A DNA stretch of 34,885 nt from an uncultured Clostridia bacterium (GTDB lineage: Bacteria > Bacillota > Clostridia > Christensenellales > Borkfalkiaceae), in contig CAJFGA010000016.1 in the NCBI GenBank assembly GCA_904374385.1, positions 1 through 34,885 of the forward strand, given 5' to 3'. Made by a program: the position numbers and the translations under genes. This document shows, in pieces, positions 26,134-34,068 of this stretch; within the stretch, counting starts at the first letter, position 1; every line of letters begins with the position of its first letter. The notes beneath the pieces were generated by a model that saw only the letters and a program-made list of their open reading frames with translations, was not told the DNA's origin and ran no database searches.

Positions 26134-26619
26134 ATGTCAAAAACCAAAAAAATCATTATTATGTCGGGATTGGTTCTGCTGCTTGCCGTGACGGCCGTAT
26201 TCAATTTCGTGCTTGCAGGGGCTGCCGCGGATCCGGGTGAGGATGTCACGACGGCGAATTACTTTACGACCTACCGCACCGAGCGAAATACGACGCGCAA
26301 CGAAGAGCTGCTGCAACTGGATTCCATTTTGGAAAGCGCCGAAGCAGGGTCGGAAACGTATGAAGAAGCGATGGCGCTCAAACTGCAGATCGTGGGCATG
26401 ATGGAGCGCGAACTTCTTTTGGAAACATACATAAAATCCATCGGATATACGGATGCCGTTGTCAGCATCGGATTGGATTCTGACAATGTCAATGTATTCG
26501 TAAATGCGACCGAACTTGCCTACAATGACTTTTTGACGATTTACAATATTTTGACCGAAGAGGCGGGGTGTGATCCGGCAAATGTAAATATTATGCCGAT
26601 CAATTCGGAAAATTCGTAA
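26134..26619 (+). CDS. spoIIIAH: Stage III sporulation protein AH
   Basis: 161-residue bitopic protein: one transmembrane helix (about 8-28), a linker (YFTTYRTERNTTRNEELLQLDSIL), then a ring-building domain of the EscJ/PrgK type. The RxxTRxxxxxxLxxI pattern is typical of SpoIIIAH, which binds forespore SpoIIQ; spoIIQ is not in this window. The family is often over 200 residues, so the linker here is short. ATG 26134 has AGGAG (26121-26125) 8 bases upstream. It is the last gene of the operon; no clear terminator separates it from the next promoter. Confidence 0.93.
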   Translation: MSKTKKIIIMSGLVLLLAVTAVFNFVLAGAAADPGEDVTTANYFTTYRTERNTTRNEELLQLDSILESAEAGSETYEEAMALKLQIVGMMERELLLETYIKSIGYTDAVVSIGLDSDNVNVFVNATELAYNDFLTIYNILTEEAGCDPANVNIMPINSENS

Positions 26620-26645
26620 AAATGCTGTTCAACTTCGAAAAAATA

Positions 26646-26654
26646 TGGTATAAT
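26646..26654 (+). promoter_or_regulatory. Extended -10 promoter for asp23-nusB
   Basis: TGG followed by TATAAT (26646-26654) is an extended -10 element, 33 bases before the asp23 ATG. The -35 region is poor (TTCAAC at a 15-base spacing), as is common with extended -10 promoters. Confidence 0.6.
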
Positions 26655-26687
26655 AGATATATCATAAGATTTCGGAGAAGAAGTATT

Positions 26688-27032
26688 ATGGCGCTTTTCA
26701 GAAAAGTTCCTTCCGATGATCAAAAGGGAAAGGTTTCCTATAATGCCGGTATCGTGAGCAGTATCGTCAGTCTCGCCGTTTCAGAAGTGGAGGGCGTCGA
26801 ACTGCTTGCGGGCAAAAAACGCGGCATCAAGCTGTATTTTGAAAAGGACGGGATCTATGCGGATATTTCCGTCAAGGTGGACTATGGCTATATCGTGCCG
26901 GATGTCGCCTTTAAGATCCAACAGACGGTCAAACACAACGTCGAAGCGATGACAAAATATAAGGTCGCAAAAGTCGACGTGTATGTGGTCGGCGTCGACT
27001 TTTCAGAAGAGCGCGCCATAGAGCAAAACTAA
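26688..27032 (+). CDS. Asp23/Gls24 family protein
   Basis: 114 residues from ATG 26688, preceded by CGGAGAAG. The whole chain matches the Asp23/Gls24 (DUF322) domain: VSYNAGIVSSIVSLAVSEVEGVELLAGKK, then alternating strands GIYADISVKVDYGYIVPDVAFKIQQTVKHNVEAMT and VDVYVVGVDF. These small proteins lie at the membrane in Gram-positives and are linked to envelope stress; a copy beside nusB is very common in Clostridia and Bacilli. The frame extends upstream to 26622, but that part crosses the promoter. Confidence 0.9.
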   Translation: MALFRKVPSDDQKGKVSYNAGIVSSIVSLAVSEVEGVELLAGKKRGIKLYFEKDGIYADISVKVDYGYIVPDVAFKIQQTVKHNVEAMTKYKVAKVDVYVVGVDFSEERAIEQN

Positions 27033-27047
27033 AAGAAAAAAGCCGTG

Positions 27048-27075
27048 TTCCCCTCGGTTTCGAGGGGAATATTTG
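27048..27075 (+). terminator. Hairpin between asp23 and nusB
   Basis: TTCCCCTCG (27048-27056) and CGAGGGGAA (27061-27069) form a 9-base-pair stem with a 4-base loop, but the following TATTTGGGTTT is a poor T-run. It may be a partial terminator or an mRNA processing/stability structure that separates expression of asp23 from nusB. Confidence 0.5.
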
Positions 27076-27098
27076 GGTTTATGAGGATAGCGTAAGAG

Positions 27099-27491
27099 AT
27101 GAGAAGCAGAGCGAGAGAGTGCGCATTTAAATTGATCTTTGCCTCGGAATTCGGCGATAATGAAACGAGGCGCGCCGTATATAGGGCGGCTGAACTGAAT
27201 GAAGAGGAGGCGGAGTATGCCGATCGGCTCGTCGCTTTGGTAAACGGGCATAGGGATGAGCTTGCCTCGATTTTGGACAAGTACTCGATCGGCTTTTCTG
27301 AAAAGCGTATGTTCCCCGTCGACAGAAGCGTACTGCTTTTGGCGCTTGCGGAGATCATGTATGTGGAAGACGTGCCTTCCGTCGTCAGCATCGACGAAGC
27401 GGTGGGGCTTGTCAAAAAATATTCGACCGAAAAAAGCGCCGGGTTCGTAAACGGACTATTGGCCGCGGTCATTGCAGGAGATAAAGCATGA
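27099..27491 (+). CDS. nusB: Transcription antitermination factor NusB
   Basis: 130-residue all-helical RNA-binding protein that, with NusE (S10), binds boxA in rRNA leaders. It starts with the characteristic RSRARECAFKLIFASE (family: R..ARe.a...Lf..e) and contains ERxLPVDRSVLLLALAEIMY-like (here EKRMFPVDRSVLLLALAEIMYVEDVP), VSIDEAVGLVKKYSTEKSAGFVNGLL near the end. ATG 27099 has an AGGA about 11 bases upstream. Its stop overlaps the folD start (ATGA). Confidence 0.95.
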   Translation: MRSRARECAFKLIFASEFGDNETRRAVYRAAELNEEEAEYADRLVALVNGHRDELASILDKYSIGFSEKRMFPVDRSVLLLALAEIMYVEDVPSVVSIDEAVGLVKKYSTEKSAGFVNGLLAAVIAGDKA

Positions 27492-28330
27492 GTATACTGA
27501 TCGACGGAAAGATGCTTGCCGCAAAGCTGCGCGGCGAACTGAAAGAAAAGGTAGCGCTTTTTAAAGCGGAGAAGGGAGAGATCGGCCTGGCGGTTGTGTT
27601 GGTGGGAGAAGATCCGGCTTCGCAAGTATATGTGCGCAACAAGATCAAAGCGTGCGAAGATGTGGGGATCCGCTCTTTTTCTTACCATCTGCCGGCAGAA
27701 AGCACACAGAAAGAAGTAGAGTCGCTGATCGCCGAATTGGTCGCATCCGATAAGGTGGACGGCATCCTCGTGCAGCTGCCCCTTCCTAAGCATTTGGACG
27801 AAAGGAAAATATTGAAGCTTATTCCGCCGGCAAAGGATGTGGACGGTTTTTGTGCGGAAAATGTGGGGAATCTTGCCATGAATCGCGAGACTATCGTCGC
27901 ATGCACTCCATTCGGCGTTATGAAAATGCTCGAAGAGTATGGGATCGATCCGAAGGGGAAGTCTGCCGTCGTGCTCGGCCGCTCCAATATTGTGGGCAAG
28001 CCGATGGCGATGCTGCTCGTCAATGCGGATGCGACGGTAACCGTATGCCACAGCAAAACAGAGAATTTGAAAGAAGTTTGTGCCGGAGCGGATATTTTGG
28101 TCGTTGCGATCGGAAGGCCGAAATTTGTCACGGCGGATATGGTCAAAAAAGGCGCCGTTGTCATCGATGTCGGCATGGACAGGGATGAAAACGGCAAACT
28201 CTGCGGAGATGTTGACTTCGAAAACGTAAAGGAAAAAGCGTCATTCATTACCCCGGTTCCTGGAGGCGTGGGGCCGATGACGATTACGATGCTGCTGTAC
28301 AATACATATATTGCAGCGTCAAGGAGATAA
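27488..28330 (+). CDS. folD: Bifunctional methylene-THF dehydrogenase/cyclohydrolase
   Basis: FolD interconverts 5,10-methylene-, methenyl- and 10-formyl-tetrahydrofolate in the cytosol. At 280 residues it has the typical length. Catalytic Tyr48 and Lys54 lie in VYVRNKIKACEDVGI; the DGILVQLPLPKH, PAKDVDGF and GRSNIVGKPMAMLL motifs and the end PVPGGVGPMTITMLL are all present. ATG 27488 follows AGGAG and overlaps the nusB stop by 4 bases. ispA follows 3 bases after the stop, so nusB-folD-ispA-tlyA form one tight unit. Confidence 0.97.
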   Translation: MSILIDGKMLAAKLRGELKEKVALFKAEKGEIGLAVVLVGEDPASQVYVRNKIKACEDVGIRSFSYHLPAESTQKEVESLIAELVASDKVDGILVQLPLPKHLDERKILKLIPPAKDVDGFCAENVGNLAMNRETIVACTPFGVMKMLEEYGIDPKGKSAVVLGRSNIVGKPMAMLLVNADATVTVCHSKTENLKEVCAGADILVVAIGRPKFVTADMVKKGAVVIDVGMDRDENGKLCGDVDFENVKEKASFITPVPGGVGPMTITMLLYNTYIAASRR

Positions 28331-28333
28331 ACT

Positions 28334-29218
28334 TTGGCGGATTTTAACGAAAACTATGAAGCGCTGCGCGCATCGTTCGAAGATGCGCTGCATTCCTATC
28401 TTGCGGGCGTTACGTTCAAACCTAAAATTTTGGATGAAAGCTTTCGCTACTCGCTGCAGCTGGGAGGAAAGCGGGTGCGTCCCGTGATGATGTTTGCGGC
28501 GGCTCAGATGCTCGGCGGCAAAATTGCCGATGTTTCGGCGCTCGCTGTGGCGCTTGAGATGATCCATACTTATTCCCTCATCCATGACGATTTGCCCGCA
28601 ATGGACAACGACGACTTTCGCCGCGGGCAGCCCTCCTCGCATAAAAAATTCGGGGAAGGGCAGGCGATCCTTGCGGGGGATGCCCTCTTGAATCAGGCGT
28701 TTCAGATCTGCATGGAAGAATGCAGAAAGGGAAGGACATACGTCAATGCGGCCGTATTGATCGCAAAAAATGCGGGCGCCTTTGGCATGATTGCCGGGCA
28801 AGCGGCTGATCTTTACTTTCAGGGCAGCGAAACCGCCGGAGAAAAAGACTACGAGTTTATTGCGCGCAATAAGACGGCGAAGATGTTTATGAGCGCTGTC
28901 GCCGCGCCCGCTTATGTTTATGATGCGGATGAAAACATCGTTTCCCTCCTATTGGAGTATGGCAAAAATCTCGGATTTCTCTTTCAAATAACCGATGATT
29001 TGCTCGATGTGGGCGGGAATTTTGAACAGCTCGGCAAAACGATCGGGAAAGATGCGGCGGAAAAGAAAGTTTCAGCCGTCAAGGTGTACGGCATGCGCTC
29101 CTGTGAGGCCATGGCGGAGCGTTATTGCGAGTTATGCTTGGATCTTTTATCCCGCCTGCCTTACGAGTGCGGCTTTTTGGAAGAGTTTACCAAGTTTGTC
29201 CTTAAAAGGGAACATTGA
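28334..29218 (+). CDS. ispA: Polyprenyl (farnesyl-type) diphosphate synthase
   Basis: All-trans short-chain prenyltransferase of 294 residues condensing IPP with allylic diphosphates. The first Asp-rich motif is DDLPAMD (85-91), the two-residue-insert type usual for bacterial FPP synthases, and the second is DDLLD in FQITDDLLDVGG. GGKRVRP (44-50) binds IPP. The start is TTG 28334, supported by AAGGAG within the end of folD. In many Firmicutes this gene sits with xseA, xseB and dxs; here folD and tlyA flank it directly and those genes are absent. Product length (C15 or C20) cannot be settled by eye. Confidence 0.93.
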   Translation: MADFNENYEALRASFEDALHSYLAGVTFKPKILDESFRYSLQLGGKRVRPVMMFAAAQMLGGKIADVSALAVALEMIHTYSLIHDDLPAMDNDDFRRGQPSSHKKFGEGQAILAGDALLNQAFQICMEECRKGRTYVNAAVLIAKNAGAFGMIAGQAADLYFQGSETAGEKDYEFIARNKTAKMFMSAVAAPAYVYDADENIVSLLLEYGKNLGFLFQITDDLLDVGGNFEQLGKTIGKDAAEKKVSAVKVYGMRSCEAMAERYCELCLDLLSRLPYECGFLEEFTKFVLKREH

Positions 29219-29979
29219 TGCGCCTCGATAAATATTTGGCTGAAAACGGTTTCGGCTCCCGAACGAAAGCGGCCCGCGCGATCGCAGAGGGGCGCGTACT
29301 GCGCAACGGGAAAGTTGCGTCTCCTGCGGATGAGGTGCGGGAAGGAGACTGCGTGGAAGTACAAAGGGCAGAAATCTCCTTTGTGTCGGAAGGTGGTTTC
29401 AAGCTTTATAAGGCCCTTTCCGATTTTGGCGAAAGCGTTCGGGGCGGCGTGTTTATCGACATCGGCGCCAGTACGGGCGGTTTTACCGATTGCCTGCTGC
29501 AGAGTGGCGCTGACCGCGTGTATGCGGTAGATGTCGGGGAGAGCCGGTTGGACGCACGCCTCGCGCGGGATGCGCGCGTGACGGTGATGGATCATGTCAA
29601 TGCGCGTTACCTGCGGCGGGAAGATTTCCCGGAACAGCCGGACGGGGCGGTGATCGACGTGAGTTTTATCTCGCTTGCGCTGATTTTGCCTGCGGCGGCA
29701 GAGTTGATCGGAAAACAAGGCCGCGTTTTTGCGCTCATCAAACCGCAATTCGAATGCGGCGCGAAAGCGCTCGATAAACACGGCATCGTTAAAGAGCAAG
29801 GCGATAGGCTCCGTGCCGTTTTTGCCGTCCGCGATGCGGCGCTATCGAGCGGGCTTGTCCTTGCAAAACTGACGAATGCGCCGCTTAAACCGAGGAAAAA
29901 TGTCGAGTATATCGCTCTTTTTGTCAGAGAGGGCGTAGCTTTGCCGGACGAAAAAATTCGTGAAGCATGTAAAATTTGA
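29218..29979 (+). CDS. tlyA: TlyA-family rRNA 2'-O-methyltransferase / hemolysin-like
   Basis: 253 residues: an N-terminal S4 RNA-binding domain (about 1-60, RLDKYLAENGFGSRTKAARAI) and an FtsJ/RrmJ-like methyltransferase domain with SAM motif DIGASTGGFTD (81-91). Lys62, an Asp in VIDVSFISL and Lys in LIKPQFE fit the K-D-K-type active site. TlyA methylates ribose 2'-O positions of 16S/23S rRNA. The family usually reads S-R-G-G before the Lys; here it is S-E-G-G. ATG 29218 shares one base with the ispA stop (TGATG), with AAGGGA upstream. Confidence 0.93.
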   Translation: MRLDKYLAENGFGSRTKAARAIAEGRVLRNGKVASPADEVREGDCVEVQRAEISFVSEGGFKLYKALSDFGESVRGGVFIDIGASTGGFTDCLLQSGADRVYAVDVGESRLDARLARDARVTVMDHVNARYLRREDFPEQPDGAVIDVSFISLALILPAAAELIGKQGRVFALIKPQFECGAKALDKHGIVKEQGDRLRAVFAVRDAALSSGLVLAKLTNAPLKPRKNVEYIALFVREGVALPDEKIREACKI

Positions 29980-29987
29980 TTGTTGAG

Positions 29988-30020
29988 AAAAAGACGGGGA
30001 AAATCTCTGTCTTTTTGCTT
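29988..30020 (+). terminator. Terminator after tlyA
   Basis: AAAAAGAC (29988-29995) pairs with GTCTTTTT (30009-30016) across a 13-base loop. The T-run is part of the stem. Confidence 0.6.
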
Positions 30021-30071
30021 ATAAACCCTTTTTCCTAAATTTTCCGCGCGCAAACTGCATACAATATTCAT

Positions 30072-30884
30072 ATGATATACGTTACGGATATCGTTGCAAA
30101 GGTGCGGTCGGCATACGGCTATCTCGCTTCAAAGAAATATACGACGCTCGCGGGAACGATGGCATTTTTTCTCGTATTGTCCATTGTGCCCTTTCTGTTT
30201 TGGCTTACGCTCATTTTCGGCAGACTGAATATCGATTATGAGCAGATATTTGAATTGGAGATTTTTGCGGGGATCCGCGATTTTTTATTCTATCTGCGTG
30301 ATTCCGCCAAGAGCGCGACGGTGGGGGCATCTGTAATTTTGCTCGCAACGACGCTGTATTCGTCAACCAATCTTTTTTATCATATGCGGCGCAGCGGAGA
30401 GATCATCTACGATTATAAGCGAAAAAAGGGTGGCATCGTGCTGCGCTTTTCCGCGTTGATCCTCATCTTTATCGTCATGCTTTTACTGCTTGCGGAAGCG
30501 ATCTTCTTTTTGCTTTGCAACGCGCTTTTACGCCGGGCATTTCCGTCTTTTTTGGCGCAGCTCGGCATCTATGCGATCCTCGGCGTTCTTGCTTTTTTAT
30601 TTATAATCGTTTTGAATTTATATGTCTGCCCGTACCGAGTTCGTTTTTCCAATGTGGTTTGGGGAAGTTTGATCACTTTGTTCATGGGCGGCGTCGCTTC
30701 CTTTGGTTTTACGATCTATCTGACCTTTGGAAGCGTGGAGAGACTGTATGGCGCGGTCGCGCTGTTTATCGTTTTTCTTCTTTGGCTTTATGTGCTGATG
30801 ATCTGTTTTGTGACGGGCGTCATCTTTAACTGTTATCTCATTGAAAGGGATAAAAAACTCAAAATAAGGCATAAAAAATTTTGA
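30072..30884 (+). CDS. YihY/BrkB-family membrane protein
   Basis: 270-residue protein with about six transmembrane helices. The family pattern is visible: start helix with TTLAGTMAFFLVLSIVPFLFWL (Ala-Phe-Phe block), ATTLYSSTNLFYHMRRSGEIIY in the middle and a late GSVERLYGAVALFIVFLLWLYV block; a basic tail (KKLKIRHKKF) follows. YihY/BrkB proteins are of uncertain function (once mis-assigned as RNase BN). No other in-frame start exists after the upstream stop at 30036-30038, so ATG 30072 is used. It lacks a Shine-Dalgarno sequence; TACAAT (30060-30065) lies 6 bases upstream, so a leaderless mRNA is possible. Confidence 0.88.
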   Translation: MIYVTDIVAKVRSAYGYLASKKYTTLAGTMAFFLVLSIVPFLFWLTLIFGRLNIDYEQIFELEIFAGIRDFLFYLRDSAKSATVGASVILLATTLYSSTNLFYHMRRSGEIIYDYKRKKGGIVLRFSALILIFIVMLLLLAEAIFFLLCNALLRRAFPSFLAQLGIYAILGVLAFLFIIVLNLYVCPYRVRFSNVVWGSLITLFMGGVASFGFTIYLTFGSVERLYGAVALFIVFLLWLYVLMICFVTGVIFNCYLIERDKKLKIRHKKF

Positions 30885-30899
30885 AAGGCAAAAAATCAT

Positions 30900-30928
30900 T
30901 TGCAACACTTTGCCATTTCATGTATAAT
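30900..30928 (+). promoter_or_regulatory. Promoter of degV
   Basis: TTGCAA (30900-30905), 17 bases, TATAAT (30923-30928). An inverted repeat GGCAAA (30887-30892) / TTTGCC (30909-30914) flanks the -35 box and could be a weak operator. Confidence 0.78.
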
Positions 30929-30964
30929 AAATATAAATCATTTACAAAAGTGACGGGGTGAAAA

Positions 30965-31837
30965 ATGTATCAGCTTTTTTGCGATTCGAACTGCGAACTT
31001 TGGTATACGGAGGCGGAAGCCTTTGGCCTGAAAGTGATCAGCATGCCTTATGTGCTTGATGGGAAAGAATATTACTACGATCTCGGCAAGGCGACGGATT
31101 TTGCGCATTTTTATAAACGTATGCGCGAGGGGGCGGTTCCCACGACCTCGGCGATCAACGAACAGAATTATATTGAGTACTTCGAACCTGTATTGCAGGA
31201 TGGAAAAGATATTTTTTATATCACTTTCTCGCACAAACTTTCGGCTACGTTCGAAAGTATGGACAGGGCGATCGCGGCCTTAAAAGAAAAATATCCGGAC
31301 AGGGTCATTCGCACCTTTGATACCAAGTCGATCAGCCTCGGAGCAGGGTTTCAGGTGCGCATGGCGGCGGAAAAGTATGCGGCCGGTGCTACGATGGATG
31401 AATTGGAAGAATACTTGACGGAAATGCGCGATCATACGCATGTCTATTTTATTGTGGACGATCTCATTTATCTCAAGAGAGGGGGCAGGATCTCTGCGGT
31501 GACGGCGGCATTCGGCAAACTTCTCGGCATTAAGCCGCTCATCACCGTTATGCCAGACGGTTCGCTGCAGAGCGTCGGAAAGATCAAAGGCTCCAAAAAA
31601 GTATTCGCGGAATTTATTCGCTTGATGCGCGAGAACGAGTTTGATCCCGAAAAGAGGGTCGAGGTGATGCAGGCGGACTGTCCCGATACGGGAGACGCTT
31701 TTTTGGCAGCGCTCAAAGAGGCTTTCGGCCAAGATATCAAGATCGATTACCAAGTCGTTGGGCCGGTCATTGCAGCGCATTGCGGGCCGGGAACACTGGG
31801 GCTCATCTTCTACGGAAATAAAAAACGGAACGGGTAA
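30965..31837 (+). CDS. DegV family fatty-acid-binding protein
   Basis: 290 residues, complete DegV fold. Recognisable blocks are VPTTSAINEQNY (family TSxPS/TSA motif), ITFSHKLSATFESM, FDTKSISLGAGFQV and the hallmark YLKRGGRISAVTAAFGKLLGIKPLI. In Firmicutes, DegV (FakB-type) proteins hold a fatty acid so that kinase FakA can phosphorylate it; no fakA is present here. The N-terminus departs from the usual IVTDSTADL start (here YQLFCDSNCELW), though Asp-Ser remains. ATG 30965 is preceded by GGGGTGA. ApbE lipoprotein gene begins 7 bases after its stop, so they may be cotranscribed. Confidence 0.93.
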   Translation: MYQLFCDSNCELWYTEAEAFGLKVISMPYVLDGKEYYYDLGKATDFAHFYKRMREGAVPTTSAINEQNYIEYFEPVLQDGKDIFYITFSHKLSATFESMDRAIAALKEKYPDRVIRTFDTKSISLGAGFQVRMAAEKYAAGATMDELEEYLTEMRDHTHVYFIVDDLIYLKRGGRISAVTAAFGKLLGIKPLITVMPDGSLQSVGKIKGSKKVFAEFIRLMRENEFDPEKRVEVMQADCPDTGDAFLAALKEAFGQDIKIDYQVVGPVIAAHCGPGTLGLIFYGNKKRNG

Positions 31838-31844
31838 TTTATAT

Positions 31845-33110
31845 TTGAAGCGATTGTTTGCGCCCGCCGCCGCTCTCGTCTTAGCGCTTGCCTTTTGTTT
31901 GGCAAGCTGTACGTCGAGTAAGGGCGGCGGGCATTCTTATCAAGAAGACGGCTATTTCGTGCAATTGAATTTGGAGCGGAAAGATTTGCTCATCGACGGA
32001 GAAACCCTTTCCGTGCAGGCTTTTGATCAACTGATGGACGAGCTGCACGGCCTATTGAATGGCTTGGAGGACAAATTTAGCCTTGAAATCGACGCGAGCG
32101 ATCTTTCTCGCGTCAATGCAGCCGATGCGGGCGAATGGGTGCCCGTCAGCGAAGATACCGTTGCACTGCTCGAAATGTCGCACGCTTTTACGGAATTGAC
32201 AGGCGGCAAGTTTACGCCCGCTCTCTTTCCGCTGACAGAGTTGTGGGGGTTTGCGCCCTCCGATGCCGGGCATTACAATGATTCCCGCCCCGAACCTGCG
32301 GCGGATATGCTTGCCGCAGCGAAGGCGGTAAGCGATCTTTCTCTCTTTTCTTGGGAGGGCAACGCCGTCAGCAAAGCGGAGAACGGGGCGGCTTTGGATT
32401 TCGGAGGCATTGCCAAGGGATATATGTGCGACGCGGTCGTTTCCTATATTGGGCAAAAGTATGCGGGGCGGGACATCGATGCGATCGTCAATCTCGCATC
32501 GTCCAATTCCGCATATCTCGGCTTAAAGAGGGATGGCGATGTTTCGCGCGGGTACAATATCGGCATAGATAACCCGCGCAGACTTTCTACGGGCATAACG
32601 GAAGGACTGTACTTGGTCGGCGTAAGCGAGGCAGCCGTTACGACGAGTGCCGACAATTATCGGTATTATATTGACGGGGATCGGATCTATTCGCATATTA
32701 TCGATGCGGAAACGGGAAAGCCGGCGGATAGAGGGATCATCAGTGTGACGGTCGTCGTGCCGAATGCCGCGCATACAAATCCGGGGACTTTTGCAGATTC
32801 TCTATCCACCGCTGCTTTTTGTATGCCGCTTACGCAAGCATTGCAGTTTTTTGAACGGCTTGCCGAACAATACGGCATCGGCGCGGTGATCATAACGCGG
32901 GACTTTCGGTATTATACGGTCGGCGATATTACAGCAATGAATCGCAAAGAATTTGCGCAATACTGCAATGATTTTCTCGGGAGCAATTACAATGTTGACA
33001 GCATAGCCGATGTTTTTACGAAAGGAGATCTTGCGTCGGCCGGCGATGAAATCGAACCTTGCGAAGCCGAACTTGCATATATTGCGCGCGTAAAGGAAAT
33101 TCTGAATTGA
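31845..33110 (+). CDS. apbE: FAD:protein FMN transferase lipoprotein ApbE
   Basis: Extracytoplasmic enzyme that attaches FMN from FAD to Thr/Ser of target proteins. From TTG 31845 the protein has 421 residues. A lipoprotein signal peptide starts MKRLFAPAAALVLALAF and ends in the lipobox LASC (Cys22). ApbE motifs follow: VNAADAGEWVPVSEDT, GKFTPALFPLTELWGF, DFGGIAKGYMCDAV and the metal/flavin block SADNYRYY...YSHIIDAETGKPAD. The open frame extends back to 31758 inside degV, but TTG 31845 gives the proper signal peptide. The C-terminal ~70 residues (after the core) are extra and of unknown role. The stop overlaps the next gene by 4 bases. Confidence 0.93.
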   Translation: MKRLFAPAAALVLALAFCLASCTSSKGGGHSYQEDGYFVQLNLERKDLLIDGETLSVQAFDQLMDELHGLLNGLEDKFSLEIDASDLSRVNAADAGEWVPVSEDTVALLEMSHAFTELTGGKFTPALFPLTELWGFAPSDAGHYNDSRPEPAADMLAAAKAVSDLSLFSWEGNAVSKAENGAALDFGGIAKGYMCDAVVSYIGQKYAGRDIDAIVNLASSNSAYLGLKRDGDVSRGYNIGIDNPRRLSTGITEGLYLVGVSEAAVTTSADNYRYYIDGDRIYSHIIDAETGKPADRGIISVTVVVPNAAHTNPGTFADSLSTAAFCMPLTQALQFFERLAEQYGIGAVIITRDFRYYTVGDITAMNRKEFAQYCNDFLGSNYNVDSIADVFTKGDLASAGDEIEPCEAELAYIARVKEILN

Positions 33111-33556
33111 AAATGAAGAGGGAAGATAAAATTGCCAAAATAAAAGAGGGAAAATATTTTGCCATAGGTGACTTGGCTGTGTTCGGCGTCTGCATTTTGT
33201 TGATTGCCGCCTTTACGATTGCCGCATTCAGCGCTGAAAAACGACCGGGCAAGACATTTGAGGTCATCTCTTTCGGCAAAACGATCGCGACTTTACCCCT
33301 CGAAGAGGACGCGGAATATCTGTATACGGTGCACGGCGGAGAGGGCAGCCTCGTCCGCGTGATGCTCGATGAATATTATGGGGCGTTTGAAAACGGAAAT
33401 TTGATCCGAGTAGCCGATGGAAAGGTATACGTTGCCGAAGCTGACTGCCCCGATCATACTTGCATGTTGATGGGGCGGATCGACAGCGGCGAAATTTTGT
33501 GCATGCCGCACGGCTTGACGATCAAAGTGACGGGCGGATTGGAGGATGACATATGA
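33107..33556 (+). CDS. NusG domain II-containing membrane protein
   Basis: About 149 residues. A charged cytoplasmic start is followed by one transmembrane helix (GDLAVFGVCILLIAAFTIAAF) and an extracytoplasmic NusG_II-type beta domain with the hallmark DCPDHTCMLMG...GEILCMPHGLTIKV, three Cys in CPDHTC and LCMPHG. The start may be TTG 33107 (AAAGGA 9 bases upstream, overlapping the apbE stop) or ATG 33113; I prefer the TTG on spacing. It is sandwiched between apbE and a Gx-transporter gene with 4-base overlaps on both sides, so the three are almost certainly made together. Molecular function is not established. Confidence 0.85.
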   Translation: MKMKREDKIAKIKEGKYFAIGDLAVFGVCILLIAAFTIAAFSAEKRPGKTFEVISFGKTIATLPLEEDAEYLYTVHGGEGSLVRVMLDEYYGAFENGNLIRVADGKVYVAEADCPDHTCMLMGRIDSGEILCMPHGLTIKVTGGLEDDI

Positions 33557-34068
33557 AAAAATTTTCGGCAAGGCGCATTGCCGTGCTCGGCGTTTTGCTC
33601 GCCATGGCAAGCGTGCTTTTCGTCGTTGAATCATACATCCCTCCGTTGCTGCCGATGGCGCCGTATGTCAAAATAGGGCTTGCCAACAGTGTGGTTTTAT
33701 TCGTCATCATTGGATTCGGTGTATGGGACGGATTGATTTTTGTATTGCTGAAAAATGCGATTACAGCGCTCGCCGCTACGCCGTTTGTACTGCCGTTCAA
33801 CTTGGCGGGCAGCCTGTGCGCTTATCTTGCCATGGCGGCGCTGTATTTTTTATATCCGAAGGTCAGCCTTGTATCTATTAGCATGGCGGGGGCAATTTTG
33901 AGCAATATTGCCCGTACATGCGTCGCGGTATTGTTGATGCAGGCGCAATCTCTCTATATCCAATTGCCGTTTGTGTGCCTGTTCAGTGTTTTGGCGGGAA
34001 TCGTTATCGGTGTTTTGACAACATTCCTGATAAAATATCTGCCCGAAAGATTGACAAATTTCTCTTAA
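33553..34068 (+). CDS. Gx transporter family / HepPP synthase component I-like membrane protein
   Basis: 171 residues with five or six transmembrane helices, matching the family often labelled heptaprenyl diphosphate synthase component I or Gx transporter (S-component-like fold). Family blocks are the start RRIAVLGVLLAMASVLFVVESYIPP, then PYVKIGLANSVVLFVI, WDGLIFVLLKN and PFNLAGSLCAYLAM. ATG 33553 overlaps the preceding stop (ATGA). Relatives are found with ApbE and NusG_II proteins in many Firmicutes, suggesting a role in moving a flavin or quinone-type substrate; this is inference. The 3' end contains the -35 box of the tRNA promoter. Confidence 0.88.
   Translation: MKKFSARRIAVLGVLLAMASVLFVVESYIPPLLPMAPYVKIGLANSVVLFVIIGFGVWDGLIFVLLKNAITALAATPFVLPFNLAGSLCAYLAMAALYFLYPKVSLVSISMAGAILSNIARTCVAVLLMQAQSLYIQLPFVCLFSVLAGIVIGVLTTFLIKYLPERLTNFS

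Noticed and set aside
31758-31844. Longer ApbE beginning inside degV
   Set aside because: The extension would bury the lipoprotein signal peptide; TTG 31845 places it at the N-terminus.
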